Shown piece by piece: positions 1-6,118 of a stretch of 17,327 nucleotides of DNA. Below the pieces are notes generated by a model, which searched no databases, was not told the origin of the DNA, and worked only from the letters and a program-made list of their open reading frames with translations. Made by a program: the position numbers and the translations under genes. Position 1 is the first letter of the stretch. Each line of letters opens with the position of its first letter. The DNA is from JADJXV01 sp964527785 (GTDB lineage Bacteria; Bacteroidota; Ignavibacteria; Kapaibacteriales; UBA961), in contig CAZGNO010000076.1 of assembly GCA_964527785.1 (NCBI GenBank), positions 1-17,327 on the forward strand, written 5' to 3'.

Positions 1-9
1 TATTCCATT

Positions 10-22
10 GCCCCAGAGGGGC
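10..22. repeat. Small perfect palindrome (GCCCC-AGA-GGGGC)
   Basis: A 5-bp perfect stem with a 3-nt loop lies at the left edge of the window, in non-coding DNA. It resembles the short G/C palindromes seen in the other gaps of this window and may belong to the same REP-like population. It has no T-run, so it is not an obvious terminator. Confidence 0.35.
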
Positions 23-58
23 TAAATAGCAATAGCAACGTATCCTTCACACCGAGAA

Positions 59-129
59 AAGCTCCGGCTGGAGTGACATATTCTTTTACGCTTGTTTTAC
101 CTATTACTATGTCGCTCCTAACGGAGCTT
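59..129. repeat. Inverted repeat, 22-bp arms, each arm itself a hairpin
   Basis: The left arm (59-80) and right arm (108-129) are inverted copies with 4 mismatches over 22 positions, separated by 27 bases. Each arm also contains a short inner hairpin built on CTCC/GGAG (62-73 on the left, the CTCC-taac-GGAG block at 115-126 on the right). The nested structure looks REP- or MITE-like and not like a transcription terminator. It lies downstream of the minus-strand hydrolase. Confidence 0.6.
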
Positions 130-135
130 GAAGAG

Positions 136-201
136 TCTTTGCGCCCTCTGCGTCTTTGCGTTAAATGAAGAATAAACGCAAAGACGCAAAGAACGCAAAG
201 A
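136..201. repeat. Long hairpin of TTTGCG/CGCAAA units
   Basis: Arms at 136-162 and 175-201 are inverted copies with 3 mismatches over 27 positions, around a 12-nt loop. Each arm repeats a short unit (CTTTGCGT, or its complement ACGCAAAG) two to three times, so the element is a tandem repeat and an inverted repeat at once. Similar TTTGCG-unit repeats are dispersed in many bacterial genomes. With the neighbouring inverted repeat it fills most of the 1-260 gap, and no gene is seen there. Confidence 0.65.
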
Positions 202-260
202 GTTTCTTTTGCTTCGCAGCACCTTAGTTTTGAAGAGATGGTGTCGGTAAATGGCGAATA

Positions 261-974
261 TTAACTTTCCGTACCAACACCACCAGCAATACACCCCTGC
301 ACAACCTCCGAAACCAACTCAGGATTATCCAAAAACATATCATGCCCCGTATCCTCAAGTTCTATAATTTGAACATTAGGACATTTTCGTTGTAAGCCCT
401 CCACATCATTCGTGCGGATAGCAGCATTTTCATCAGTTGCTTTCAATGCAACTATAAAACACTCTAAACTATTAATATCATCTGATAAATCAATATACTT
501 GGCATCCTTTACCAAGCCGTCAACAGCAGTTTTGGTGATTTGCAGTTTGTTCCCGCGTATTACTTGCGAGCCCCAACTTTTGTCTAAAGGCGGATAGAAC
601 GGCGGGAAATCCCCTAAAAACAGTCCCAATACCTTATCTTTATTCTGAAAAGCTGCACGAATAGCGATTCCTGTACCTACTGAATAACCAAAGAGGAAAT
701 AACCGTTTAAATTCTCCGCGGCTACTACTGCATTTATATCTCCTGCTTGATCATCAAGCGAATAATTTGATTCAGGAGAGTCACTCTTGCCACGCCCCCT
801 TAAACTAATCACTATATGATAAATCGGCAGATCCTCGCTGAAAGCGGCGATTACTTCATTGGCAGAATTAGTAATACCGGGGATAATGATAAGCGGGGAG
901 CCGCCGACCTCTTCGTTAACCTTATAATAGGAGATATTTACACCGGCATTATTGACAAAACATTCATGAGTCAT
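261..974 (-). CDS. Alpha/beta hydrolase fold protein
   Basis: A 237-residue single-domain alpha/beta hydrolase, probably cytoplasmic because no signal peptide or membrane segment is visible. The nucleophile elbow is GYSVG with Ser98, the oxyanion-side motif is IIPG near residues 30-33, the second strand carries RGRGKSD (59-65), and the catalytic His is His211 in the DTGHDMFLDNP block. Asp181 (KATDENA) is the likely acid. The length suits a compact hydrolase of the esterase/haloperoxidase type. The substrate cannot be told from the sequence: esterase, lactonase or thioesterase are all possible. The start is the only upstream ATG in frame, and no clear Shine-Dalgarno precedes it. The gene stands alone between two repeat-rich gaps, so it may be an accessory gene, but nothing in its own sequence proves transfer. 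Confidence 0.85.
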   Translation of the reverse strand: MTHECFVNNAGVNISYYKVNEEVGGSPLIIIPGITNSANEVIAAFSEDLPIYHIVISLRGRGKSDSPESNYSLDDQAGDINAVVAAENLNGYFLFGYSVGTGIAIRAAFQNKDKVLGLFLGDFPPFYPPLDKSWGSQVIRGNKLQITKTAVDGLVKDAKYIDLSDDINSLECFIVALKATDENAAIRTNDVEGLQRKCPNVQIIELEDTGHDMFLDNPELVSEVVQGCIAGGVGTES

Positions 975-1010
975 AAAGGTATTTCAGATTTTAGATAAAG
1001 AAGAACTAAT

Positions 1011-1224
1011 TAAGTAGGAGAACAAAATAAATTGTTGTTATATGATAGCTGTCATTTTGATTAATCCCGACGGGATTAAATGTTTATAGCAATGTATTAG
1101 CTATGCACGTTCGACCCCGTCGGGGTCGTATGTTCAGTTGGGCATGACTTTTTCTATAAACATTTGAATCCTTTGGATTCACAATTATAGGTCTGATACA
1201 TAAATTTAATTTTGTCCTCCTAAG
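1011..1224. mobile_element. MITE-like element A: terminal inverted repeats around three palindromes
   Basis: Terminal arms at 1015-1033 and 1203-1222 are inverted copies, differing by one base and one gap (TAGGAGAACAAAATAAATT against TAGGAGGACAAAATTAAATT). Inside are a perfect 9+1+9 palindrome (1061-1079), a perfect 8+1+8 palindrome (1112-1128) and a 6+3+6 hairpin (1166-1180). The blocks at 1078-1089 and 1154-1165 are also perfect 12-bp inverted copies. The whole stretch can therefore fold as nested hairpins. It has no ORF, so if mobile it depends on a transposase elsewhere. The left end reads TAAGTAGGAGAACA, matching the end signature of elements B and C. The right end touches the left end of B. 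Confidence 0.65.
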
Positions 1225-1413
1225 TGCTGGGACAAAAATAATCGTCGCAATTAATACCCATAATATGGCAAGTAATTGAACACTTTGCCGGGCTCAGTAT
1301 GACGCAACCTATTGGTCATGCTGAGCTTAGTCGAAGCATCTAATTACTTGCCAGTTTTTCAGTCGAATAATTTACAGAATTTAATTGTTCGGTTATTTTA
1401 GTCCCATCACTTA
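1221..1413. mobile_element. MITE-like element B: 193-bp imperfect palindrome
   Basis: The outer ends at 1221-1241 and 1393-1413 are inverted copies with 2 mismatches over 21 positions (left end TAAGTGCTGGGACAAAAAT). Nested inside are perfect 12-bp inverted repeats, TGGCAAGTAATT at 1266-1277 and its complement at 1342-1353. A near-perfect hairpin at the centre pairs TCAGTATGAC with GTCATGCTGA. The 88-bp inner core (1266-1353) recurs in diverged form at 14045-14131. No coding capacity is present. The right half carries CTGAGCTTAGTCGAAGCATC, a type of string recognised as dispersed in many Bacteroidota genomes. The element lies upstream of yggS. Confidence 0.7.
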
Positions 1414-1613
1414 CTTAATGTGAGAGCATTTACTGTTAGGTAAATATAAGTTATCACTACTACAAATCTAAGGAGCATTTGCCAATTGTGACCTGCTTAT
1501 TTAAAGGAATCAATCGTATGTCTTGATTATATGTAATGATGCTTACAGCATATTTAAGACGTTGCATAAAATAATTATGGGCAATAAACGAAAGGCAGTA
1601 TCTAAAAAAACTC

Positions 1614-1621
1614 TAATTTTG
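1614..1621 (+). promoter_or_regulatory. Candidate Bacteroidota -7 element for yggS
   Basis: TAATTTTG fits the Bacteroidota housekeeping -7 motif TAnnTTTG exactly. No convincing -33 TTTG is seen at the usual distance, so the promoter is tentative. If real, transcription would start near 1628. That rules out the ATG at 1523 and supports the yggS start at 1655. Confidence 0.35.
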
Positions 1622-1654
1622 CTTAACAATCAGATAAACAATATCCTAATTATA

Positions 1655-2374
1655 ATGTCAGACACTAAAATAAATTCAAACTCACTTGTTGCACGCTGGA
1701 ACGATGTTTGTGCAGAAGTAGTTGCCTCAGCTATAAAAGCCAATCGAGACCCATCTGATGTAAAAATCATAGCAGTCTCGAAAACTCAACCTTCATCAGT
1801 ACTTATTGAAGCAATGTCATCGGGAGTAACTGTATTTGGTGAAAACTATGCACTTGAAGCAATTGAAAAATATAATGCTTTGTCAGTAGTTGGACTTAGT
1901 CCCGAATGGCACTTCATAGGACACTTGCAATCAAACAAAGTGAAAATGATTGCTCCCTTTGTCACAATGATTCATTCGGTAGATTCACTTAAATTAGCTC
2001 GTGAAATTTCCAAATGTGCAATTGAGAATAATCGGAAAATTCAAATACTGATTCAAGTGAATACTTCAGGAGAAGAATCAAAGTCAGGATGTGAGCCAAA
2101 TGAAGTGAGAAATCTTGTTGAAGAAATCATAAAACTACCTTCAATTGAACTCTGCGGTCTAATGACAATCCCATCTTTTACAGCAACGGATGATGAACTG
2201 CGAAGGGAATTTACGATACTTAGGCAAATCAGAGATGAACTCAAATTGATATACCATTCAATACACCACCTTTCAATGGGAATGAGCGGGGATTTTCCGC
2301 TCGCAATTAGTGAAGGAGCAACTATGATAAGAATAGGAACAGCAATATTCGGTGAACGAGTTTATACAAAATGA
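1655..2374 (+). CDS. yggS: YggS/PROSC family pyridoxal-5'-phosphate homeostasis protein
   Basis: A 239-residue PLP-binding single-barrel protein of the YggS/PLPBP family. These cytoplasmic proteins bind PLP without known enzyme activity and buffer free PLP and amino-acid pools. Visible family blocks are AVSKTQP with the PLP lysine at Lys43, FGENYALEA (61-69), WHFIGHLQSNK (85-95), HSVDS (107-111), IQVNTSGEESKSG (133-145), GLMTIPS (168-174), LSMGMSGDFPLAI (206-218) and IRIGTAIFGER (225-235). The frame is open back to 1523, but the extra 44 residues are unlike the family and a -7-like motif lies between, so the ATG at 1655 is chosen. No Shine-Dalgarno is seen, which is common in this group. It is followed by mscL on the same strand after a 120-nt gap. 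Confidence 0.93.
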   Translation: MSDTKINSNSLVARWNDVCAEVVASAIKANRDPSDVKIIAVSKTQPSSVLIEAMSSGVTVFGENYALEAIEKYNALSVVGLSPEWHFIGHLQSNKVKMIAPFVTMIHSVDSLKLAREISKCAIENNRKIQILIQVNTSGEESKSGCEPNEVRNLVEEIIKLPSIELCGLMTIPSFTATDDELRREFTILRQIRDELKLIYHSIHHLSMGMSGDFPLAISEGATMIRIGTAIFGERVYTK

Positions 2375-2408
2375 AAGAATGCAATAGAATTAGCTTGTTT
2401 TGATACTC

Positions 2409-2424
2409 AAACTTATGTAAGTTT
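2409..2424 (+). repeat. Short perfect hairpin between yggS and mscL
   Basis: A 7-bp perfect stem with a 2-nt loop (AAACTTA-TG-TAAGTTT) lies 35 nt after the yggS stop. It is A/T rich and followed by only a few T, so at best it is a weak attenuator or terminator. Confidence 0.3.
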
Positions 2425-2494
2425 ACCCCGGCGTTCAATTGAAACCTGAAAACAGGGGAAATTTCGTACCATTCAAGCTGAAAGGAAAATGCTT

Positions 2495-2902
2495 ATGTCC
2501 ATAATGTCCGAATTTAAAGAGTTTGCCATGAAAGGCAATGTGGTTGATTTGGCGGTCGGCGTAATTATTGGCGGTGCATTCGGGAAGATCGTTTCTACAT
2601 TGGTAACAAATGTGTTGATGCCCCCAATCGGCTTATTACTTGGAGGAGTTGATTTTTCTAATTTAGTAATTACACTTAAACCGGCAGTAGGCGAAGTTCC
2701 TGCAGTATTATTGAAGTACGGGGCTTTCATCAACACAATAATTGACTTTATTGTTATTGCGTTTGTATTGTTTTTGATAATTAAGAGGATGAATTCGATG
2801 AAGCGTAAAAAAGAAGAAGTATCCGCAGAAATTCCTCCACAAACAGCACAAGAAGTATTACTTACAGAAATTCGCGACTTGCTCAAAAAACAAACTATTT
2901 AA
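2495..2902 (+). CDS. mscL: Large-conductance mechanosensitive channel
   Basis: MscL opens a wide pore in the inner membrane under high membrane tension and releases solutes on hypo-osmotic shock. It acts as a homopentamer. The 135-residue protein has the conserved N-terminus SEFKEFAMKGNVVDLAVGV, a first membrane helix with the small-residue packing pattern GVIIGGAFGKIV (about 17-44), a short periplasmic loop with GGVDFSNL, a second helix near 75-97, and a charged C-terminal helix ending EIRDLLKK. Length is normal for the family. Three in-frame ATGs exist (2489, 2495, 2504); 2495 is chosen because AAAGGA at 2481-2486 sits 8 nt upstream, the best spacing. The gene ends before a strong bidirectional terminator. 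Confidence 0.96.
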   Translation: MSIMSEFKEFAMKGNVVDLAVGVIIGGAFGKIVSTLVTNVLMPPIGLLLGGVDFSNLVITLKPAVGEVPAVLLKYGAFINTIIDFIVIAFVLFLIIKRMNSMKRKKEEVSAEIPPQTAQEVLLTEIRDLLKKQTI

Positions 2903-2943
2903 ATCTCTTAGATACGATAAATTTATTCAGATGTTGTATCAAT

Positions 2944-2980
2944 ACAAAACCCCTTGACAGATACCAAGGGGTTTTGTTTG
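2944..2980. terminator. Bidirectional rho-independent terminator
   Basis: CAAAACCCCTTG (2945-2956) and CAAGGGGTTTTG (2965-2976) form a perfect 12-bp stem with an 8-nt loop. A T-rich tail follows on the plus strand, and GGGGTTTTG ends the stem on either strand. It lies between convergent mscL and the minus-strand barrel gene and can serve both. Confidence 0.9.
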
Positions 2981-3001
2981 TATGATAAGAAGTAAGAAGT
3001 A

Positions 3002-3850
3002 TTACTTTTGTGTTGGAGCTCTCAGAGGCGATACCTCATCTTCTTCGCCATATCGCTCTGTACCGAAATACTGTCCAATATCGAATGAAACACCAATGCG
3101 TAGCGCAGGTTCAACGGATATTTTAGAAACTGTTTTAGATGTAGTAAGTTCGTAATCCGTTCCACTACGAACAATTCCCGCAACTTCGGCATCAAAAAAG
3201 AAACTTTGAAACAGTGGGATTTTAATTCCGGCACTAATGTATCCGCCAAATTCATCAACTCCCGGATAATCATCAAACTCAGCACTGCGTCCGTTTACTT
3301 GTACCGTTGAGTTAGCCATTACCTGAGTAGAATACCGGGCACCTGCTCCTATAAAAGGATGGAAACTAGCATCAAAATAACGTTTCACACCAAGTTCACA
3401 TATCCATCCGTTTACATTAGAAGTAGTAGTCCCGGTAAAGTCTTCACTAGATACTGAACGTGTTGAGTCATAATTTACCCTAGTCTTAAAAGTGCCTTCA
3501 GCTTTACCGAATAATTTCCCGACAGTTATACCTATTTCCCAATCATTATTAAGCATTGTGTTGAAAGAGAGGGAAGCAGTAATGGCAGGTTTATTCTCTG
3601 CAGTGAAATTCCCCTCCTCAGGAAAAATTCCGACGCTGTTTACACCTTCACCGAAGAAAATGGTTCTGTACGATGACAAACTGTTATTAACCCCTGTTCG
3701 TCCACCTGCAATACTATTAGCACCTGCACTTCCGGAAACAATCATTCCTCCGTTAATACCCAAAGTATTCTTGGGAAGCGGCTGAGCAGAGGCAGAGACA
3801 AAACTCAATAAGCAACATAAACATATAAAGATTGGTAGCTTTATTCGCAT
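3002..3850 (-). CDS. Outer-membrane beta-barrel family protein (OmpA/OmpW-like small barrel)
   Basis: A 282-residue exported protein. It has a signal peptide (MRIKLPIFICLCCLLSFVSA, cleavage near residue 22) and then alternating short amphipathic strands with aromatic girdle residues, for example ITASLSFNTML, WEIGITVGKLFG, WICELGVKRYF, HPFIGAGARYS, GGYISAGIKIP and ALRIGVSFDIGQYF. This is the usual look of Bacteroidota small outer-membrane barrels. The chain does not end in an aromatic residue but in a charged tail of about 22 residues (ERYGEEDEVSPLR), which would sit in the periplasm. The ATG at 3850 is preferred over the longer open frame to 3934 because the signal peptide begins there and AGGAGA sits 5 nt upstream. 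Substrate or partner is unknown. It is transcribed divergently from nuoE and shares a terminator with mscL. Confidence 0.75.
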   Translation of the reverse strand: MRIKLPIFICLCCLLSFVSASAQPLPKNTLGINGGMIVSGSAGANSIAGGRTGVNNSLSSYRTIFFGEGVNSVGIFPEEGNFTAENKPAITASLSFNTMLNNDWEIGITVGKLFGKAEGTFKTRVNYDSTRSVSSEDFTGTTTSNVNGWICELGVKRYFDASFHPFIGAGARYSTQVMANSTVQVNGRSAEFDDYPGVDEFGGYISAGIKIPLFQSFFFDAEVAGIVRSGTDYELTTSKTVSKISVEPALRIGVSFDIGQYFGTERYGEEDEVSPLRAPTQK

Positions 3851-4048
3851 AATATTCTCCTGTGGAAAAAAAATAAAAAGACAAGTGATAATAAACAATA
3901 GACGCAAACTAAGAAAATCACTGATAATTACCAATAAGATTTACTGTAACGCAATATTTTTTCTATAGTCAGAGTGCATTGTAAATCGGGAAGAAAGCAA
4001 TTGAAATGTACAACTTAAGCAAAAACTTATATGGTTTTTTTGTTTGTA

Positions 4049-4081
4049 TTGTGCTTTTTTCCTTGTGGTTTCGTATTTTTG
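4049..4081 (+). promoter_or_regulatory. Candidate Bacteroidota-type promoter for nuoE
   Basis: TATTTTTG (4074-4081) matches the -7 motif TAnnTTTG exactly, and a TTG (4049-4051) lies 22 nt upstream as a possible -33 element. Transcription would begin near 4088, giving a leader of about 37 nt. This agrees with the nuoE start at 4125 and excludes the upstream ATG at 4044. Confidence 0.45.
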
Positions 4082-4124
4082 TGTATATAATCCTCAACAG
4101 TACTACGAAAAAGAAAGACGAACA

Positions 4125-4598
4125 ATGGATATTATGTTTACTCCCGAAGAACTTAAAGAAGTATCACGTTTGAAAGCGCAATATCCGGAGCCAAAAGCGG
4201 CTATAATGCCTGTGCTATGGATGGCTCAAAAAAAGTTCGGTTGGCTGTCGGATGATGTTATGAAATACATTGGTGAGGTGATGGAGCTTCCTCAATCACA
4301 TATTCTTGGGGTTGCAACGTTCTATACGATGTATTTTAAGAAACCTATGGGGAAATTTCACGTACAGGTATGTACAAATGTATCATGTATGCTTCGAGGC
4401 GGTGAGGCAATTTACGACCATGTCTCTCATAAATATGGAATTAAGCACAATGAACGCACTTCGGACGGACTCATTTCCCTTGAGGAAGTGGAATGTATGG
4501 GTGCTTGTGGCGGTGCACCGATGATTGCTATCAACGAAGATTTTCATGAAAATGTAACACAGATGCGTGTTGATGAATTATTATCATCATTACAGTAA
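4125..4598 (+). CDS. nuoE: NuoE-type [2Fe-2S] thioredoxin-like subunit (NADH dehydrogenase 24 kDa family)
   Basis: A 157-residue homologue of the complex I peripheral subunit NuoE, which carries the N1a [2Fe-2S] cluster and works beside the FMN/NADH subunit NuoF. The N-terminal helical part (residues 5-75) includes AAIMPVLWMAQKKFGWLS and LGVATFYTMY. The thioredoxin-like part holds the four cluster ligands as VCTNVSC (Cys83, Cys88) and ECMGACG (Cys124, Cys128), followed by APMIAINEDFHENV. Length is normal. The frame is open to 4044, but the added residues are unlike the family and lie over the predicted promoter. The usual partner nuoF is not adjacent; the next gene is a membrane protein 26 nt downstream. 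NuoE-like subunits also serve NAD-linked hydrogenases and formate dehydrogenases, so its complex is inferred, not shown. Confidence 0.9.
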   Translation: MDIMFTPEELKEVSRLKAQYPEPKAAIMPVLWMAQKKFGWLSDDVMKYIGEVMELPQSHILGVATFYTMYFKKPMGKFHVQVCTNVSCMLRGGEAIYDHVSHKYGIKHNERTSDGLISLEEVECMGACGGAPMIAINEDFHENVTQMRVDELLSSLQ

Positions 4599-4624
4599 GC
4601 GCATCATTTATAAAATATTTCTTT

Positions 4625-5461
4625 ATGCGTCCATTTAGCTCATTTTCCCAACGTTTCCTGCTTATTGCAGGAGTAATATATTTGCTCAATTCCGTGAGCA
4701 AGGGGATGATTGGCGCGAACCTTGAGTTGTATCCGTCGCTGGTGCTTCAACAATTTCAATTCTGGCGGATTTTTACCTATCCGTTTGCATCACCGAGTAT
4801 AGGTGGAATGATACTCCTCTCAATGGCACTCTACTTTTTTGGTGAAGAATTGGAAATGGTGTTTCGTCGTCGTTTGCCACTTTTTTTACTGGCTGTTACA
4901 GTGTTCCAAGGCGTTGGCTATACTCTCTTGTTTCAGGGGACAGGCACTCCGCTTGCCGGTGCAGAGGCAATTTCGTTATATATATTAACGCTTTTTCTCT
5001 GGACATTTCCACGGCGATCTGTGGATATATTTGGACTTCATGTTCGTGGAGACATAATTATTCTTATTTCTTCCTTTGCATTTCTGACTGTTTCTGCAAT
5101 AGAAATTTTGCTCATGAAAATGCCATATTTCCCACTAGCAATTCAAAGTGGTCTGGGTGTTTTTGCCGGATTGCTCACGGTATTTATGTATATGCAGTCC
5201 TCGCCACGATCGAAGCCGAAAAGAGGTAGTGACGTTTCGTCAATCCCGATATTTGACGAAGAATATCACCCTGTGGAATCAGATTTCCAGCAAGGGTATA
5301 ATCCTGTAGCTTCGCCACCACGTCACGTTTCAGCTTATGATCTGATGAATGATGAAGACCGTGCGAATATTCTCTTGGATAAAATATTTGAACATGGAAC
5401 GGATTCGCTTTCCTCTGATGAACGAGAATTCTTGGAGCATTATTCAAAGAATCTAAAGTAA
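4625..5461 (+). CDS. Rhomboid-fold membrane protein, apparently lacking the catalytic dyad, with a C-terminal helical domain
   Basis: A 278-residue protein with about six membrane segments in residues 10-190, then a soluble tail. The start resembles rhomboids: a hydrophobic first helix followed by FWRIFTYPFAS (46-56), the usual WR motif of loop 1, and FFGEELE (71-77), where rhomboids have the G-x-x-E turn. At the position of the serine motif GxSG the sequence reads LAGAEAIS (110-117), and the last helix reads SGLGVFAGLL where a histidine is expected. It is therefore probably a non-proteolytic rhomboid or Derlin-like relative. The tail (243-276) reads EDRANILLDKI then SLSSDEREFLEHYS, much like the small C-terminal domain found on Bacteroidota rhomboids (DUF6576-like). 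It is probably co-transcribed with nuoE (26-nt gap) and ends at a good terminator. Client proteins are unknown. Confidence 0.72.
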   Translation: MRPFSSFSQRFLLIAGVIYLLNSVSKGMIGANLELYPSLVLQQFQFWRIFTYPFASPSIGGMILLSMALYFFGEELEMVFRRRLPLFLLAVTVFQGVGYTLLFQGTGTPLAGAEAISLYILTLFLWTFPRRSVDIFGLHVRGDIIILISSFAFLTVSAIEILLMKMPYFPLAIQSGLGVFAGLLTVFMYMQSSPRSKPKRGSDVSSIPIFDEEYHPVESDFQQGYNPVASPPRHVSAYDLMNDEDRANILLDKIFEHGTDSLSSDEREFLEHYSKNLK

Positions 5462-5493
5462 CGTCTTATCAATTTTCTGTTTACGATTTATAC

Positions 5494-5530
5494 AACCATT
5501 CCGAATATCTATCGGAATGGTTTTTATTTT
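5494..5530 (+). terminator. Rho-independent terminator after the rhomboid-like gene
   Basis: AACCATTCCGA (5494-5504) and TCGGAATGGTT (5512-5522) form a perfect 11-bp stem with a 7-nt loop, followed by TTTTATTTTCTTG. It lies 33 nt after the stop codon and ends the nuoE-rhomboid unit, leaving zapA to be transcribed separately. Confidence 0.9.
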
Positions 5531-5637
5531 CTTGTTTTTTTGGAGAATGACAGAAAATAGTTGGTACGATTGTTGGAATACCGTAATTTTATAGTACGAC
5601 AACTTTAATAAAGACAACGAAAAATTGACACTTTTGA

Positions 5638-5925
5638 ATGATACAGAGCATACGAGTTAAAATAGGCGGGAAAGAATACACACTGCGAGGTGAAGATGAG
5701 CAAAAGATTCGCACCTGTGCAGCGGAAGTGGATTCGCAGTTTCAAGACCTCCAAGGGAAGCTACAAGACCAATCTACGGCTACTCTTGCAGTGGTATCTG
5801 CGCTGAATCTTGCAGAAAAAAACTATGATGCGAGCCGTCAAATAGCTTCCGACGCGACTTTTATCGCCGACGAATTAGATAAAATGTCCATTTTCCTCGA
5901 GCAGTGCTGGAAAAAAGAAAAATAA
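5638..5925 (+). CDS. zapA: Cell division protein ZapA
   Basis: ZapA is a small cytoplasmic protein that bundles FtsZ filaments and promotes Z-ring assembly. The 95-residue product has the family layout: an N-terminal beta-alpha-beta head (IRVKIGGKEYTLRGEDEQKI, with the typical I-x-G-x-x-Y/F pattern), a helix with AAEVDSQFQDLQGKL, and a coiled-coil tail through ALNLAEKNYDASRQI and ADELDKMSIFLEQ. Length is at the short end of normal (95-110). The ATG at 5638 fits the head domain exactly, although no Shine-Dalgarno is seen. Downstream come a 555-nt gap with a structured RNA and then rny. The zapA - small RNA - rny order supports both this call and the 6S-like RNA call. Confidence 0.9.
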   Translation: MIQSIRVKIGGKEYTLRGEDEQKIRTCAAEVDSQFQDLQGKLQDQSTATLAVVSALNLAEKNYDASRQIASDATFIADELDKMSIFLEQCWKKEK

Positions 5926-5966
5926 TTTTTATTTATCCTTACATCATTTCATAGAGTTTTTCTACA

Positions 5967-6002
5967 GAACTCCTCTCCCTGTTTTCAAAAAAAGAAGAGT
6001 TC
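5967..6002 (+). repeat. Hairpin downstream of zapA
   Basis: GAACTCCTCT (5967-5976) pairs with AGAAGAGTTC (5993-6002) with one wobble, around a 16-nt loop, 42 nt after the zapA stop. There is no T-run. It could be the 3' end structure of the zapA message. The following 90 nt to the RNA promoter show nothing recognisable. Confidence 0.35.
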
Positions 6003-6089
6003 GATTAATAACAATTCAATTTTACAGACGTTTAGCCGCATCATCCTTTCGTTGTCGCACGCAAATAAAAGAACTGATATTTAATTTCA

Positions 6090-6114
6090 TTGGGAAGCTT
6101 TCTCCGGCTATAAA
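6090..6114 (+). promoter_or_regulatory. Candidate promoter of the structured RNA
   Basis: TATAAA at 6109-6114 stands 6 nt before the predicted RNA 5' end (about 6121). TTGGGA at 6090-6095 is a possible upstream element, though its 13-nt spacer is short. The fit between the -10-like box and the start of the folded region is the main argument. Confidence 0.35.
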
Positions 6115-6118
6115 TTAC

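Noticed and set aside
1..1413. CRISPR array suggested by repeated palindromes
   Set aside because: The repeats are not regularly spaced direct repeats, they differ from one another, and no cas gene is present.
1523..1654. 44-residue N-terminal extension of the YggS frame
   Set aside because: The residues are A/T-driven and unlike the family, the normal YggS start aligns with the ATG at 1655, and a -7-like element lies inside the extension.
2473..2886. 137-residue minus-strand ORF opposite mscL
   Set aside because: It mirrors mscL almost exactly and has no recognisable motif. The plus frame encodes a clear MscL, so this is a complementary-strand shadow.
3851..3934. 28-residue extension upstream of the barrel protein signal peptide
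   Set aside because: It would bury the signal peptide, while AGGAGA marks the ATG at 3850.
4044..4124. 27-residue N-terminal extension of nuoE
   Set aside because: It overlaps the predicted promoter and does not resemble the NuoE N-terminus.
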